From: Pseudomonas sp. dw_612 | GTDB taxonomy: Bacteria > Pseudomonadota > Gammaproteobacteria > Pseudomonadales > Pseudomonadaceae | Direction of reading: 5' to 3' | NCBI RefSeq assembly: GCF_018449725.1 | Contig: NZ_JAAVVC010000017.1 | Location: 1-64,000 of the forward strand | DNA: 64,000 nt | In this document: positions 32,869 through 41,726 of the stretch, one piece after another | Numbering within the stretch: position 1 is the first letter of the stretch | Layout of the letters: the number at the start of each line of letters is the position of its first letter | The notes under the pieces: generated by a model | Told to the model about the DNA's origin: nothing | The model's input: the letters and a program-made list of their open reading frames with translations, nothing else | Database searches by the model: none | Translations under genes and position numbers: made by a program

Positions 32869-33312
32869 TTAATCCAGCACAGGCTGCGCAAAAGCCTTGC
32901 GAACCGTGTCGTGGGAGAACTCATCGGCATGCTGCTGGACCCATTCGAGGGCCAGGGCTTGAGCTTCCTGCAGATCATCATGGGCATCATGCAGGCGGCA
33001 ATAACGCTCGATCTGGCATACCTGCTCGCCCATCCGCGCACTGAACAGCATCTGCTCATCGACAAACGCAATGCCCACCAGATAGCCGCGCTTTCGGCGC
33101 AGGCACCAGGCGACGTAGCCCAAAAAACGCAGGTCGGGGTTCAAGGTCGGCATGCGCACTTCCAGCGCCGTGCCGTGGCGCCAGGCGCGGTGGTAATTGC
33201 AAGCCATGCCGCCGAGGCTGATAGTGTGCAGCCGTTGCCGTGAAATGCACTCATGTTTGAGCAGCGTAAGTTCCACGGGCACATCGTCAGGATGAGGAAG
33301 AAAACGTCCCAT
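32869..33312 (-). CDS. PilZ-domain-like protein
   Basis: A 147-residue protein. The N-terminal half resembles PilZ, a cyclic-di-GMP-binding beta-barrel: SRQRLHTISLGGMAC approximates the RxxxR plus (D/N)xSxxG motifs, but with Thr in place of Asp/Asn, so c-di-GMP binding is doubtful. The C-terminal part is acidic and helical. The start codon overlaps that of the divergent thioredoxin gene (CATG). GGGAG lies 9 bases upstream. Confidence 0.7.
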   Translation of the reverse strand: MGRFLPHPDDVPVELTLLKHECISRQRLHTISLGGMACNYHRAWRHGTALEVRMPTLNPDLRFLGYVAWCLRRKRGYLVGIAFVDEQMLFSARMGEQVCQIERYCRLHDAHDDLQEAQALALEWVQQHADEFSHDTVRKAFAQPVLD

Positions 33313-33697
33313 GAACACGGACTCCCTGTGTCGCCCATTTGACATTGTTTCCCCCAGTATAGTGGTCGAATCGGAACTGACCGATTTTGACGCCGACCAA
33401 CGGCTGCTGGCGATGAGCGGCGTTTCCCTGGTGATTTTCACCAGTGTCGGCTGCGCCAGTTGCCGTTTTGCCCGGGAGCAATTGCCCAGGCTCGATCTGG
33501 CGGTCGATCGGTTGTGCTGGATCGACGCCGCCGACAACGGCGGGTTGGTGGAACGTTATGAGGTTTTTCATTTGCCGGCGCTGTTTGTGGTGCGCGACGG
33601 TGAGTTCTTTGGGGCAGTACAGGCGCGCCTTACCGACACCGAACTGAATCAGGCGGTGGGCCAGGCGCTGAGTCGAATTGCTGAGGAGTTGCCATGA
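33311..33697 (+). CDS. Thioredoxin-family protein
   Basis: A 128-residue cytoplasmic protein with a thioredoxin fold. The redox motif is CASC (in TSVGCASCRFA, about residues 48-51) rather than the CGPC of thioredoxin, and the cis-Pro is in HLPALFV. It probably serves as a special disulfide reductase or carrier. Its stop overlaps the start of the PanE-like gene (ATGA), so the two are translationally coupled. AGGAAG stands 10 bases before the ATG. Confidence 0.8.
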   Translation: MNTDSLCRPFDIVSPSIVVESELTDFDADQRLLAMSGVSLVIFTSVGCASCRFAREQLPRLDLAVDRLCWIDAADNGGLVERYEVFHLPALFVVRDGEFFGAVQARLTDTELNQAVGQALSRIAEELP

Positions 33698-34647
33698 TGG
33701 GAGCAGTTGCCAAGCCGACAATCGGCATTATCGGGACTGGCGCAATCGGTGGTTTTTATGGCGGGATGCTGGCGCGCGTCGGTTTCGATGTGCATTTTCT
33801 GTTGCGCAGCGAATTTTCAGCGGTCGCCGAGCGCGGCTTGCAACTCAATAGCGCCGTGCATGGCGCGGTGACGTTGAATCCGGTCCAGGCTTACTCATCG
33901 GCCGAAGACATGCCGCCCTGTGACTGGTTACTGGTGGCGGCGAAAAGCACTAGCCCGGGGCTCGCGCCGATCATCATTGAAGCCGCCGCGCCGGGCGCCA
34001 AAGTGTTGTTGCTGCAAAATGGCCTGGATGTCGAAGACAGTCTGCGCGAGTCGCTACCGGATTCGCTGCATCTGCTCGGTGGGCTGTGCCTGATTTGCGT
34101 CCACCGCGAAGGGCCCGGCGTGATTACCCATCAGGCCCTGGGCACAGTGAATGTCGGTTACCACAGCGGCCCGGCCAGCGATGAGGCGGCGCGCATGTGG
34201 ATTGTCGAGGAGGGCGCCGGGCTGTTCCGCGCCGCCGGCATCGATTCCCAGGTCATGCCCAATTTGCATCAGGCGCGCTGGCAGAAACTGGTCTGGAATA
34301 TTCCTTACAACGGTCTGTCGGTGCTACTCGGGGCGAGCACCACACCGTTGATGGCCGATGCCGACAGCCGGGCGCTGATCCAGGCGTTGATGGCCGAAGT
34401 GGTGCAGGGCGCCAAGGCCTGCGGTCATGACATGCCACTCGGTTATGCCGACTACCTGTTCATGATGACCGAGAAAATGCCTGACTATTGGCCGAGCATG
34501 TACCACGATTTCCTGCACAAACGACCGCTGGAACTGGAGGCGATTTACGCCCGGCCACTGGCGGCGGCGAAAGCGGCGGGATGTGAGTTGCCACGCATCG
34601 AGGCCTTGTATCGGGCGCTCGGTTTTATCGATCGACGTAACGTTTGA
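33694..34647 (+). CDS. PanE/ApbA-family ketopantoate reductase-like protein
   Basis: A 317-residue NADPH-dependent reductase. The Rossmann motif GTGAIGGFYGG is at residues 14-24, the catalytic Lys is in the KLVWNIPYNGLS stretch, and the C-terminal domain is helical. Ketopantoate reductase makes pantoate for CoA. Pseudomonads carry several paralogues, so a role in pantothenate synthesis is not assured. It overlaps the thioredoxin gene by four bases. Confidence 0.82.
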   Translation: MMGAVAKPTIGIIGTGAIGGFYGGMLARVGFDVHFLLRSEFSAVAERGLQLNSAVHGAVTLNPVQAYSSAEDMPPCDWLLVAAKSTSPGLAPIIIEAAAPGAKVLLLQNGLDVEDSLRESLPDSLHLLGGLCLICVHREGPGVITHQALGTVNVGYHSGPASDEAARMWIVEEGAGLFRAAGIDSQVMPNLHQARWQKLVWNIPYNGLSVLLGASTTPLMADADSRALIQALMAEVVQGAKACGHDMPLGYADYLFMMTEKMPDYWPSMYHDFLHKRPLELEAIYARPLAAAKAAGCELPRIEALYRALGFIDRRNV

Positions 34648-34671
34648 GTCGATCCACCAGAGGGGAAAGGC

Positions 34672-35577
34672 ATGGCCAAGGACATAGATGACAAATTGGT
34701 GCTGGCGATTTCTTCGCGCGCACTGTTCGACCTGAGCGAAAGCCACAAGGTCTATCTGTCGGACGGGGTCGAGGCTTATCGGCAATACCAGATCGAGCAC
34801 GAAGACGAAGTTCTCGCGCCCGGTGATGCGTTCCCACTGGTGGAAAAACTGCTGAACCTCAACGCCAGCCTGGGTCGTGCCCGGGTCGAAGTGGTGCTGG
34901 TCTCGCGCAACAGTGCTGATACTGGTCTGCGGGTGTTCAACTCGATTCATCACTACGGCCTGGCGATTTCCCGCGCGGCATTTGTCGGTGGGCGCAGTCC
35001 GTATCCGTACCTCAAGGCCTTTGGTTGCGACCTGTTTCTCTCGACCCACGCCGAAGATGTGCGCAGCGCATTGGACGCCGGTTTTGCTGCAGCGACCATT
35101 CTCTCCGGCGGTGCGAGCCGTGCCGCCAGTGATGAACTGCGCATTGCCTTCGACGGGGATGCCGTGCTGTTTTCCGACGAGTCGGAGCGGGTCTATCAGG
35201 CCGGTGGGCTGGAAGCCTTTCAGGCCAGCGAACGCGAAGCGGCCCGTGAGCCGTTGCGCGGTGGACCGTTCAAAGGCTTCCTCGCGGCGCTCAATCTGTT
35301 GCAGCGTGAGTTTCCCGAAGACGCCTGCCCGATCCGCACCGCGCTGGTCACCGCGCGTTCGGCACCGGCCCACGAGCGGGTGATCCGCACGTTGCGCGAG
35401 TGGGACATTCGTCTGGACGAATCGCTGTTTCTCGGCGGCCTGACCAAAGCGGCGTTTCTGGAAGCCTTTGCCGCCGACGTGTTTTTCGACGATCAGGCCG
35501 GTCATTGCGAACTGGCGCGCGAAGTGGTCGCCACCGGTCACGTGCCACATGGCATAAGCAACGAGCAGAAAGTTTAA
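34672..35577 (+). CDS. 5'-nucleotidase (cytosolic NT5C1-like)
   Basis: A 301-residue protein of the bacterial branch related to cytosolic 5'-nucleotidase I, which dephosphorylates nucleoside monophosphates. Typical stretches: LVLAISSRALFDLSESH, VEVVLVSRNSADTGLRVFNSI, IAFDGDAVLFSDESERVY and FFDDQAGHCE. The first Asp of the usual DxDx motif is replaced by the AISSRALFD arrangement of this family. It lies 24 bases after the PanE-like gene with AGGGGAAAGGC before the ATG. Confidence 0.85.
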   Translation: MAKDIDDKLVLAISSRALFDLSESHKVYLSDGVEAYRQYQIEHEDEVLAPGDAFPLVEKLLNLNASLGRARVEVVLVSRNSADTGLRVFNSIHHYGLAISRAAFVGGRSPYPYLKAFGCDLFLSTHAEDVRSALDAGFAAATILSGGASRAASDELRIAFDGDAVLFSDESERVYQAGGLEAFQASEREAAREPLRGGPFKGFLAALNLLQREFPEDACPIRTALVTARSAPAHERVIRTLREWDIRLDESLFLGGLTKAAFLEAFAADVFFDDQAGHCELAREVVATGHVPHGISNEQKV

Positions 35578-35671
35578 GCCCCTGCTTCAAGGTGTTACGC
35601 GGCACGTCGTACTCGGCAAGGCACTGCTAAGCTGAATCAATCTCCGCCATGTCGGCACGCAAGGAGGTCAT

Positions 35672-36175
35672 ATGATTCGTTCCATGCTGTATGCCACCGA
35701 CCTCGGCCTGTACGCACCTTTGGTGATGCAGCACGCCTTGGCGCTGGCGCGAACATTCAATGCCGATTTGTATGTGGTGCACGCGGTGGAACCCATGGGG
35801 TTGTTTGCCGAGTCAGTGCTTCAGAGCTACCTCGACGAACAGGCATTGAACGAGTTTCACAGTCAGGGCCTGAACACGGTCATCGCCAATATCGAACGGC
35901 GGGTACTGGAAAGCTTTCGTGAAGAACTGGGGGATGAGGGGGAGCAGGATCTGGAACGGATCAAAGCGGTGCGGGTGCTTCAGGGCGATCCGTCGCAGGT
36001 GATTCTCGACCAGGTGCAGAAACTCTCGGTGGATTTGCTGATCGTAGGTAGTCATAGCCATCGCGCCGGTGCGGAAACCCCGCTGGGCCGCACGGCAGCG
36101 CGGGTCTTGCAGTTGGCCCGGGTGCCGGTCTATCTGGTGCCATTGGTGGAGCGTCGGCGTGAGGGGGACCGGTAG
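35672..36175 (+). CDS. Universal stress protein
   Basis: A 167-residue single UspA domain. The N-terminus MIRSMLYATDLGLYAPLVMQHALALA and the C-terminal LLIVGSHSHRAGAETPLGRTAARVLQLARVPVYLVP match the family. The ATP-loop GxxG is modified (GSHSHR), so nucleotide binding is uncertain. AAGGAGG precedes the start. Confidence 0.88.
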   Translation: MIRSMLYATDLGLYAPLVMQHALALARTFNADLYVVHAVEPMGLFAESVLQSYLDEQALNEFHSQGLNTVIANIERRVLESFREELGDEGEQDLERIKAVRVLQGDPSQVILDQVQKLSVDLLIVGSHSHRAGAETPLGRTAARVLQLARVPVYLVPLVERRREGDR

Positions 36176-36288
36176 AACACGAATAATGGCGTTTTGATAA
36201 AAAAGTTCTAGATTTATTCTTCAAACCATTAATATAGTTATATACCGTCGCTGATGCCCGTGGCGTCTACCTGCTTTGAGGGATTCAT

Positions 36289-37263
36289 ATGAAGCTTCAA
36301 CAACTGCGCTACATCTGGGAAGTGGCGCACCACGACCTCAACGTTTCCGCTACCGCCCAAAGTCTCTACACCTCGCAGCCGGGCATCAGTAAACAGATCC
36401 GTTTGCTGGAAGACGAATTGGGCGTCGAGGTCTTCGCCCGCAGTGGCAAGCACCTGACCCGCGTCACCCCGGCCGGCGAACGCATCATCACCACCGCCGG
36501 CGAAATCCTGCGCAAGGTTGAAAGCATCAAGCAGATTGCCCAGGAATTCTCCAACGAGAAGAAAGGCACCCTGTCGATCGCGACCACCCACACCCAGGCG
36601 CGTTATGCGTTGCCGCCGGTGATCAGCAACTTCATCAAGCAGTACCCGGACGTTGCGTTGCACATGCACCAGGGTTCGCCGATGCAGATCGCCGAAATGG
36701 CCGCTGACGGCACCGTGGATTTCGCCATCGCCACCGAAGCCCTGGAGCTGTTCGGTGACTTGGTGATGATGCCGTGCTACCGCTGGAACCGTTGCGTGGT
36801 CGTGCCCCAGGGCCACCCGCTGACCAAGCTGCCGAAGCTGACCCTCGAAGCCCTGGCCGAATACCCGATCGTGACCTACGTGTTCGGTTTCACCGGCCGT
36901 TCGAAACTCGACGAAGCCTTCAGCCATCGTGGCTTGACGCCGAAAGTGGTGTTCACCGCCGCCGACGCCGACGTGATCAAGACTTACGTGCGCCTGGGCC
37001 TGGGCGTGGGCATCGTCGCGAAAATGGCGGTCGACGCCAAACTCGATAGCGACCTGGTGATGCTCGATGCCAGCGATCTGTTCGAGTCCAGCATCACCAA
37101 GATCGGCTTCCGTCGCGGTACCTTCCTGCGTGGCTTCATGTGCGACTTCATCGAGAAGTTTGCCCCGCACCTGACCCGTGAAGTCATGGCCAAGGCGATC
37201 CAGTGTCATAACAAGCAGGAACTGGAAGAACTGTTCGACGGCGTCGAACTGCCGGTTCATTAA
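36289..37263 (+). CDS. cysB: LysR-type regulator CysB
   Basis: A 324-residue transcription activator of sulfur assimilation genes, responding to N-acetylserine. The winged helix (1-60) begins MKLQQLRYIWEVAHHDLNVSATAQSLY-like (MKLQQLRYI...NVSATA). The effector domain has TTHTQARYALP, the sulfate/acetylserine-binding region of CysB. Length and sequence are those of true CysB. GAGGG precedes the ATG; the upstream gap (36176-36288) is AT-rich and should hold the promoter. Confidence 0.96.
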   Translation: MKLQQLRYIWEVAHHDLNVSATAQSLYTSQPGISKQIRLLEDELGVEVFARSGKHLTRVTPAGERIITTAGEILRKVESIKQIAQEFSNEKKGTLSIATTHTQARYALPPVISNFIKQYPDVALHMHQGSPMQIAEMAADGTVDFAIATEALELFGDLVMMPCYRWNRCVVVPQGHPLTKLPKLTLEALAEYPIVTYVFGFTGRSKLDEAFSHRGLTPKVVFTAADADVIKTYVRLGLGVGIVAKMAVDAKLDSDLVMLDASDLFESSITKIGFRRGTFLRGFMCDFIEKFAPHLTREVMAKAIQCHNKQELEELFDGVELPVH

Positions 37264-37269
37264 TCTGCG

Positions 37270-37752
37270 TTAAATCACCTCGGTAACAGCAAACTGTTGC
37301 CGAGCGCCCGCCACCAGAATCTCCACTTCGTCCCCTTCGAACTTGCCCAGCAGGCTTTTGCCCAGCGGCGAGCGAGGGGTGATGACGGTGATCATCTGCC
37401 CCACCAGATCGACCTTCAAACCCGCCGCGTCAGGCGCCAGGAACAACCACTGTTCACGTCCCTTTTCGTCCTCCAGACCGAGCAGGGCGCCCACCTCGAT
37501 ACCGCGCTGTTCGTCATACGGACGCAATGTCAGGTTCTGGCACAACGCCAGTGAATGACGGATTTCCTCGACCCGTTTCGCCTGCCCGGCCGCGAGGTAC
37601 GACGCCTCCAGACCCAAGGTGTCGTATTTGTTTTCGGCGATGTTTTCTTCGTGGGTCGCGGTTTCGTATGCGGTTTGCGCTGCGCGTTCGGCGATGTCGA
37701 GATCGATGCGCAGCTTGTCGAGAATCAGTTGGTGGACGGTCGGCTTGTGCAT
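37270..37752 (-). CDS. GreA/GreB-family elongation factor-like protein
   Basis: A 160-residue protein with a helical N-terminal half (ATHEENIAENKYDTLGLEASYL) and a GreA/B C-terminal FKBP-like domain (ITVITPRSPLGKSLLGKFEGDEVEI). It is distinct from the GreB at 20871 and probably binds RNA polymerase in the secondary channel; activity is untested. The acidic N-terminal tip differs from GreA/GreB. It converges on cysB with a 6-base gap. Confidence 0.8.
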   Translation of the reverse strand: MHKPTVHQLILDKLRIDLDIAERAAQTAYETATHEENIAENKYDTLGLEASYLAAGQAKRVEEIRHSLALCQNLTLRPYDEQRGIEVGALLGLEDEKGREQWLFLAPDAAGLKVDLVGQMITVITPRSPLGKSLLGKFEGDEVEILVAGARQQFAVTEVI

Positions 37753-37766
37753 AGAGAGCTTCTTGA

Positions 37767-38174
37767 TCAATCGCAGAATTGCTGGACGTTGGCGCGGCTT
37801 TTTTCGCTTGGCGCGGTCTGGTCCTGTTGCAGCCAGAACTGGCATTTGGGGTTCGACAGGTTGCGGTTATTGGTGCGGGCCTGATCGAGGAATTGCTGTT
37901 GCTCGTTCTTGCGCAGGTTTTCTTTGTACTGCTCGAACAACGGGCTCTGCGGCGGAATGTCCGGCACAGGTTGCATCACCGGCGGTTGCGCCAGTTGCTG
38001 CACGGCTTGGGCCAGCGGTGCCAATTGCTCCGGGAACACAAATCGCGAGGCGAGCCAGCACGTCAGCGCGATGGCCAGAAACCCCAGCCACAGACCCAGG
38101 GCAATGCTGCCGGTCAATTGCAGGGCATTGAGGCGGATCGGCAACGGGCGGCGCGGGTTGGGACGGTAGGGCAT
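37767..38174 (-). CDS. Hypothetical single-pass membrane protein
   Basis: A 135-residue protein with a basic N-terminus, one membrane helix (about 22-43, GSIALGLWLGFLAIALTCWLA), then a Gln/Pro-rich region and two cysteines near the C-terminus (KCQFWLQQ, QQFCD). Not recognised further. It lies 14 bases upstream of the Gre-like gene and is likely co-transcribed. Confidence 0.7.
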   Translation of the reverse strand: MPYRPNPRRPLPIRLNALQLTGSIALGLWLGFLAIALTCWLASRFVFPEQLAPLAQAVQQLAQPPVMQPVPDIPPQSPLFEQYKENLRKNEQQQFLDQARTNNRNLSNPKCQFWLQQDQTAPSEKSRANVQQFCD

Positions 38175-38298
38175 GGCTGCCTCCTGGCGGGTGGTCGCGG
38201 GCGGATGGCGATTGTCGCACGAAGATTAATCGTCGTCGGCCCTTCTGCACGGGGTAATTTATGCGGACAATCGGCGCCTTTGCCAACGGGAGCCATAA

Positions 38299-39456
38299 AT
38301 GCCTGAACTGCCTCAAATGAAAAACCGCGGGCGCTGGGATATTTTTTGCACCGTGGTCGACAACTTTGGCGACATCGGCGTGACCTGGCGTCTGGCCCGT
38401 CAACTGGTGGCCGAGCACTCTGTGGACGTTCGTCTGTGGGTCGACGACCTGCGGGCTTTTGAGCGCCTGTGTCCGGAGATCGACATTCACGCACCCCGGC
38501 AATGGCAGCAGGGTGTCGAAGTGCGGCAATGGCCGGCCGAATGGCAACCCGTGGAGGCCGCCGACGTGGTGATCGCCGCGTTCGCCTGCCAACTGCCGAG
38601 CCCGTACATGGACGCCATGGCCGAGCGGCAAAAGCCGCCGCTGTGGATGAACCTGGATTACCTGAGCGCCGAAGATTGGGTCATCGGCTGTCATGGTCTG
38701 CCGTCGGTGAAATACAAGAGCGTGCAGAAGTTCTTCTTTTTTCCGGGGTTCCAGAAGGGCACCGGGGGCTTGTTGCGTGAAAGCGGATTGCTGGAGCGGC
38801 GTCGGCAATTTCAGCAAAACCCCGAATCCCAGCGAGCATTCCTGCAAGGATTGGGGATTGATCGTGCGCCCGCTGCGCAATTGATCTCACTGTTTGCCTA
38901 CGAAAATGCCGGGTTGGCGAGTTGGCTCGACACATTGGCGTCCGGCTCCGAACCCACGCACCTGCTGGTGCCGGAAGGGCGGATTCTCGGTGATGTCGAA
39001 CGCTGGCTCGGCGTGAGCGGGCTGGTGGCCGGGGCGCTGCATGTGCGCGATGCCTTGACCGTTCAGGTGCTGCCGTTCGTCCGACAGGATCAATACGATC
39101 ACTTGCTGTGGTGCTGCGATTTCAACGCCGTGCGCGGCGAAGACTCGTTTGTTCGTGCCCAATGGGCAGGGCGGCCGCTGCTCTGGCACATCTATCAGCA
39201 GGACGAAGACATCCACCTCGACAAGCTCGAAGCCTTCCTCGCGCTCTATACAAAAGGCTTGTCGGCGCCTGCGGCAGAGGCAATCAGCGGACTTTGGCGG
39301 GTGTGGAATGCCGGTGAAGACATGGCCGACCAATGGCTGGCGACCCGTAAACACTGGCCGGAGCTGCAAAAACATGCCGAGGCGTGGTGTCTGGAACAAG
39401 CCTTGCAGGCGGATCTTGCCGCAGCGCTGGTACAGTTTTATGTAAATTGGATATGA
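38299..39456 (+). CDS. earP: EF-P arginine rhamnosyltransferase EarP
   Basis: A 385-residue inverting GT-B glycosyltransferase that moves rhamnose from TDP-rhamnose to Arg32 of EF-P. Family stretches: FCTVVDNFGDIGVTWRLARQL, DDLRAFERLCP, the nucleotide-sugar-binding FVRQDQYDHLLWCCDFNAVRGEDSFVRAQWAG and LWHIYQQ. The catalytic Asp of the NFGDIG loop is present. The next gene is its substrate efp, 48 bases on. GGGAGCC precedes the ATG at 38299; an ATG at 38317 is an alternative. Confidence 0.96.
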   Translation: MPELPQMKNRGRWDIFCTVVDNFGDIGVTWRLARQLVAEHSVDVRLWVDDLRAFERLCPEIDIHAPRQWQQGVEVRQWPAEWQPVEAADVVIAAFACQLPSPYMDAMAERQKPPLWMNLDYLSAEDWVIGCHGLPSVKYKSVQKFFFFPGFQKGTGGLLRESGLLERRRQFQQNPESQRAFLQGLGIDRAPAAQLISLFAYENAGLASWLDTLASGSEPTHLLVPEGRILGDVERWLGVSGLVAGALHVRDALTVQVLPFVRQDQYDHLLWCCDFNAVRGEDSFVRAQWAGRPLLWHIYQQDEDIHLDKLEAFLALYTKGLSAPAAEAISGLWRVWNAGEDMADQWLATRKHWPELQKHAEAWCLEQALQADLAAALVQFYVNWI

Positions 39457-39504
39457 TACGCGGCCTAGATTTTTGTAAATCCCATCCAAATTCGGATATT
39501 CGCA

Positions 39505-40074
39505 ATGAAAACTGGTAAAGAACTGAAACCCGGTACCGTGATCCGTCTCGAAAACGATCCTTGGCTGGTTCAGAAAGCTGAATTCACCAAGTCCGGTCGT
39601 AACAGCGCGATCATGAAGACCAAGCTGAAGAACCTTCTGACCGGTTACAAGACCGAGATCGTTTACAGCGCTGACGACAAACTGGACGACGTAATCCTCG
39701 ACCGCAAAGAAGCGACCCTGTCCTTCATCAGCGGCGACACCTACACGTTCATGGACACCACTGACTACACCATGTACGAGCTGAACGCTGAAGACATCGA
39801 AGCCGTTCTGCCTTTCGTTGAAGAAGGCATGACCGATGTTTGCGAAGCGATCTTCTTCGAAGAGCGTCTGGTTTCCGTAGAACTGCCGACCACTATCGTT
39901 CGCGTAGTTGACTACACCGAAGGTTCCGCGCGCGGTGACACTTCCGGCAAAGTCATGAAGCCTGCCAAGCTGAGCAACGGTACTGAGCTGCAAGTTGCTG
40001 ACTTCATCGAAATCGGTGATCGCATCGAAATCGACACCCGCGAAGGCGGTTCCTACAAAGGCCGTGCTAAATAA
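39505..40074 (+). CDS. efp: Elongation factor P
   Basis: A 189-residue translation factor that relieves ribosome stalling at polyproline. Three beta-barrel domains are present. The tip loop carries Arg32 (TKSGRNSA), the residue rhamnosylated by EarP in pseudomonads, not the Lys used by the EpmA system. Codon use is strongly biased, as in highly expressed genes. A terminator follows. Confidence 0.98.
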   Translation: MKTGKELKPGTVIRLENDPWLVQKAEFTKSGRNSAIMKTKLKNLLTGYKTEIVYSADDKLDDVILDRKEATLSFISGDTYTFMDTTDYTMYELNAEDIEAVLPFVEEGMTDVCEAIFFEERLVSVELPTTIVRVVDYTEGSARGDTSGKVMKPAKLSNGTELQVADFIEIGDRIEIDTREGGSYKGRAK

Positions 40075-40091
40075 GCACAGCCTCAGGAATG

Positions 40092-40123
40092 AAAAAGCCC
40101 GACCATTGAGTCGGGCTTTTTTG
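40092..40123 (+). terminator. Terminator of efp
   Basis: AAAAAGCCCGAC-CATTGA-GTCGGGCTTTTTT. Confidence 0.93.
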
Positions 40124-40133
40124 TCGTCAGATT

Positions 40134-40226
40134 AAAAGATCGCAGCTTCGTTTCACTCGACAGCTCCTACAGGGTAATGAGAAACCTCTGTAGGAGCTGT
40201 CGAGTGAAACGAGGCTGCGATCTTTT
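40134..40226. repeat. Long REP-like inverted repeat
   Basis: AAAAGATCGCAGC...CGTTTCACTCGACAGCTCC and its inverse GGAGCTGTCGAGTGAAACG. The ends match the GGAGCTGCC/GCTGCGATCTTTT family, but the centre of each arm is replaced by GTTTCACTCGA, giving an unusually long stem (arms of about 38 bases). Confidence 0.88.
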
Positions 40227-40229
40227 GCT

Positions 40230-41243
40230 TTATTTCAGGTGTTGCTTGAGTTCTTCAGAAGCCTGAAGCATCGCCGAACGCACCGCCGGCACCTGACTCA
40301 CCACGTTCAACAAACCATAGTCGTGAATCATGCCGTTGTAGCGAACCGCCGTGACCGGCACGCCAGCCTCGTCGAGTTTGCGCGCATAGGCCTCGCCTTC
40401 ATCGCGCAGCACATCGGCGCCAGCGGTCTGCACCAGAGCCGGCGGCAGGCCTTTGAGCTGAGCCGTGGTCGCCCGCAATGGTGAGGCGTAGATCTCGTTA
40501 CGCTGATTGGCGTCTGTGGTGTAGTTGTCCCAGAACCACTTCATCATGTTTTTGGTGAGGAAGTGCCCCTCGGCAAACTGGTTGTAGGACGCGGTTTCGA
40601 AGCTGGCATCCGTCACCGGCCACAACAGCACCTGGAACTTGATCGCCGGCGTGCCTTTGTCTTTGGCCATCAGCGCCACCACCGCGGCCATGTTGCCGCC
40701 GACACTGTTGCCGGCTACCGCCAGGCGTTTGCCGTCGACGTTGATCTCTTTGCCGTGCTCGGCCACCCATTTGGTCGCGGCGTAAGCCTGGTTGATCGCC
40801 ACCGGGTAATGCGCTTCCGGCGACGGCGTGTAATTGACGAACACCGCCGCCGCACCCGAACCCACCACCAAGTCCCGAACCAGCCGTTCGTGGGTCGGGA
40901 AATCTCCCAGGACCCAGCCGCCGCCGTGGAAGAACATGAACACGGGCAGCTCGCCCTTGACCCCGGCCGGCCGGACGATGGTCAGGCTGATCGGTTGGCC
41001 ATCGACTTGAATGGTCTTCTGGCTGACATCGGCTTTTGGCAGCGTCAGTTTCACCCCGGCTTGCGCACCCACCAGCACCGCGCGGGCTTCTTTAGGCGTG
41101 AGCTGTTCCATCGGTTTGCCGGTACCGGCATTCAGTACATCGAGGAATGCCTGGGTGTTGTGTTCGACCCCGTCACCTGCGAAGGCGCTGTGGACGGACA
41201 GGGCGAGAAGGGTGCCGGTCAAGACTTTGCTGAAAGTATTCAT
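40230..41243 (-). CDS. Secreted alpha/beta hydrolase (HSL-type esterase)
   Basis: A 337-residue protein with signal peptide (about 1-23, ending SAFA). HSL-family features: oxyanion motif HGGGW, nucleophile in GNSVGG (GxSxG), and a C-terminal DVLRDEGEAY...HDYGLL giving Asp and His. It is probably a periplasmic or secreted carboxylesterase. The start at 41243 has AGGAAATGACC upstream; a start at 41249 is possible. It lies downstream of ohr on the same strand. Confidence 0.86.
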   Translation of the reverse strand: MNTFSKVLTGTLLALSVHSAFAGDGVEHNTQAFLDVLNAGTGKPMEQLTPKEARAVLVGAQAGVKLTLPKADVSQKTIQVDGQPISLTIVRPAGVKGELPVFMFFHGGGWVLGDFPTHERLVRDLVVGSGAAAVFVNYTPSPEAHYPVAINQAYAATKWVAEHGKEINVDGKRLAVAGNSVGGNMAAVVALMAKDKGTPAIKFQVLLWPVTDASFETASYNQFAEGHFLTKNMMKWFWDNYTTDANQRNEIYASPLRATTAQLKGLPPALVQTAGADVLRDEGEAYARKLDEAGVPVTAVRYNGMIHDYGLLNVVSQVPAVRSAMLQASEELKQHLK

Positions 41244-41276
41244 GGTCATTTCCTGTTCGGGCCTGGGAATCGGCGG

Positions 41277-41696
41277 TTAGACGGTAACGTGCAGGCGCAC
41301 ATCGACGTTGCCACGGGTGGCGTTGGAGTACGGGCAGACCTGGTGAGCTGCATCGACCAGGGATTGCGCATCGGCTTGTTCCAGACCCGGCAGGTTGATG
41401 TTCAGGTCGATGTCCAGACCGAAACCGCCAGGGATCTGGCCGATGCCGACATGGGCAGTGATCGAGGCGTCGTTCGGGATGCTGCGTTTGGTCTGGCTGG
41501 CGACGAATTTCAGCGCGCCGATGAAGCAGGCGGAGTAGCCGGCTGCGAACAGTTGCTCAGGGTTGGTCGCTGCGCCGCCAGCACCGCCGAGTTCTTTCGG
41601 GGTGGCGAGTTTGACGTCGAGGATGTTGTCACTGGAAACCGCACGACCGTCACGGCCACCGGTGGAAGTTGCGATTGCGGTGTAGAGAGTTTGCAT
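41277..41696 (-). CDS. ohr: Organic hydroperoxide resistance protein Ohr
   Basis: A 139-residue OsmC-fold thiol peroxidase. The two reactive cysteines are in YSACFIGAL and HQVCPYSNATRGN. It reduces organic and lipid hydroperoxides. The start at 41696 (MQTLYTAIAT) is the family start. The regulator ohrR is just upstream on the same strand and operator-like motifs lie between them. Confidence 0.95.
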   Translation of the reverse strand: MQTLYTAIATSTGGRDGRAVSSDNILDVKLATPKELGGAGGAATNPEQLFAAGYSACFIGALKFVASQTKRSIPNDASITAHVGIGQIPGGFGLDIDLNINLPGLEQADAQSLVDAAHQVCPYSNATRGNVDVRLHVTV

Positions 41697-41726
41697 GGTG
41701 TGAGCCTCATTCGGATTTGGGTGTGT

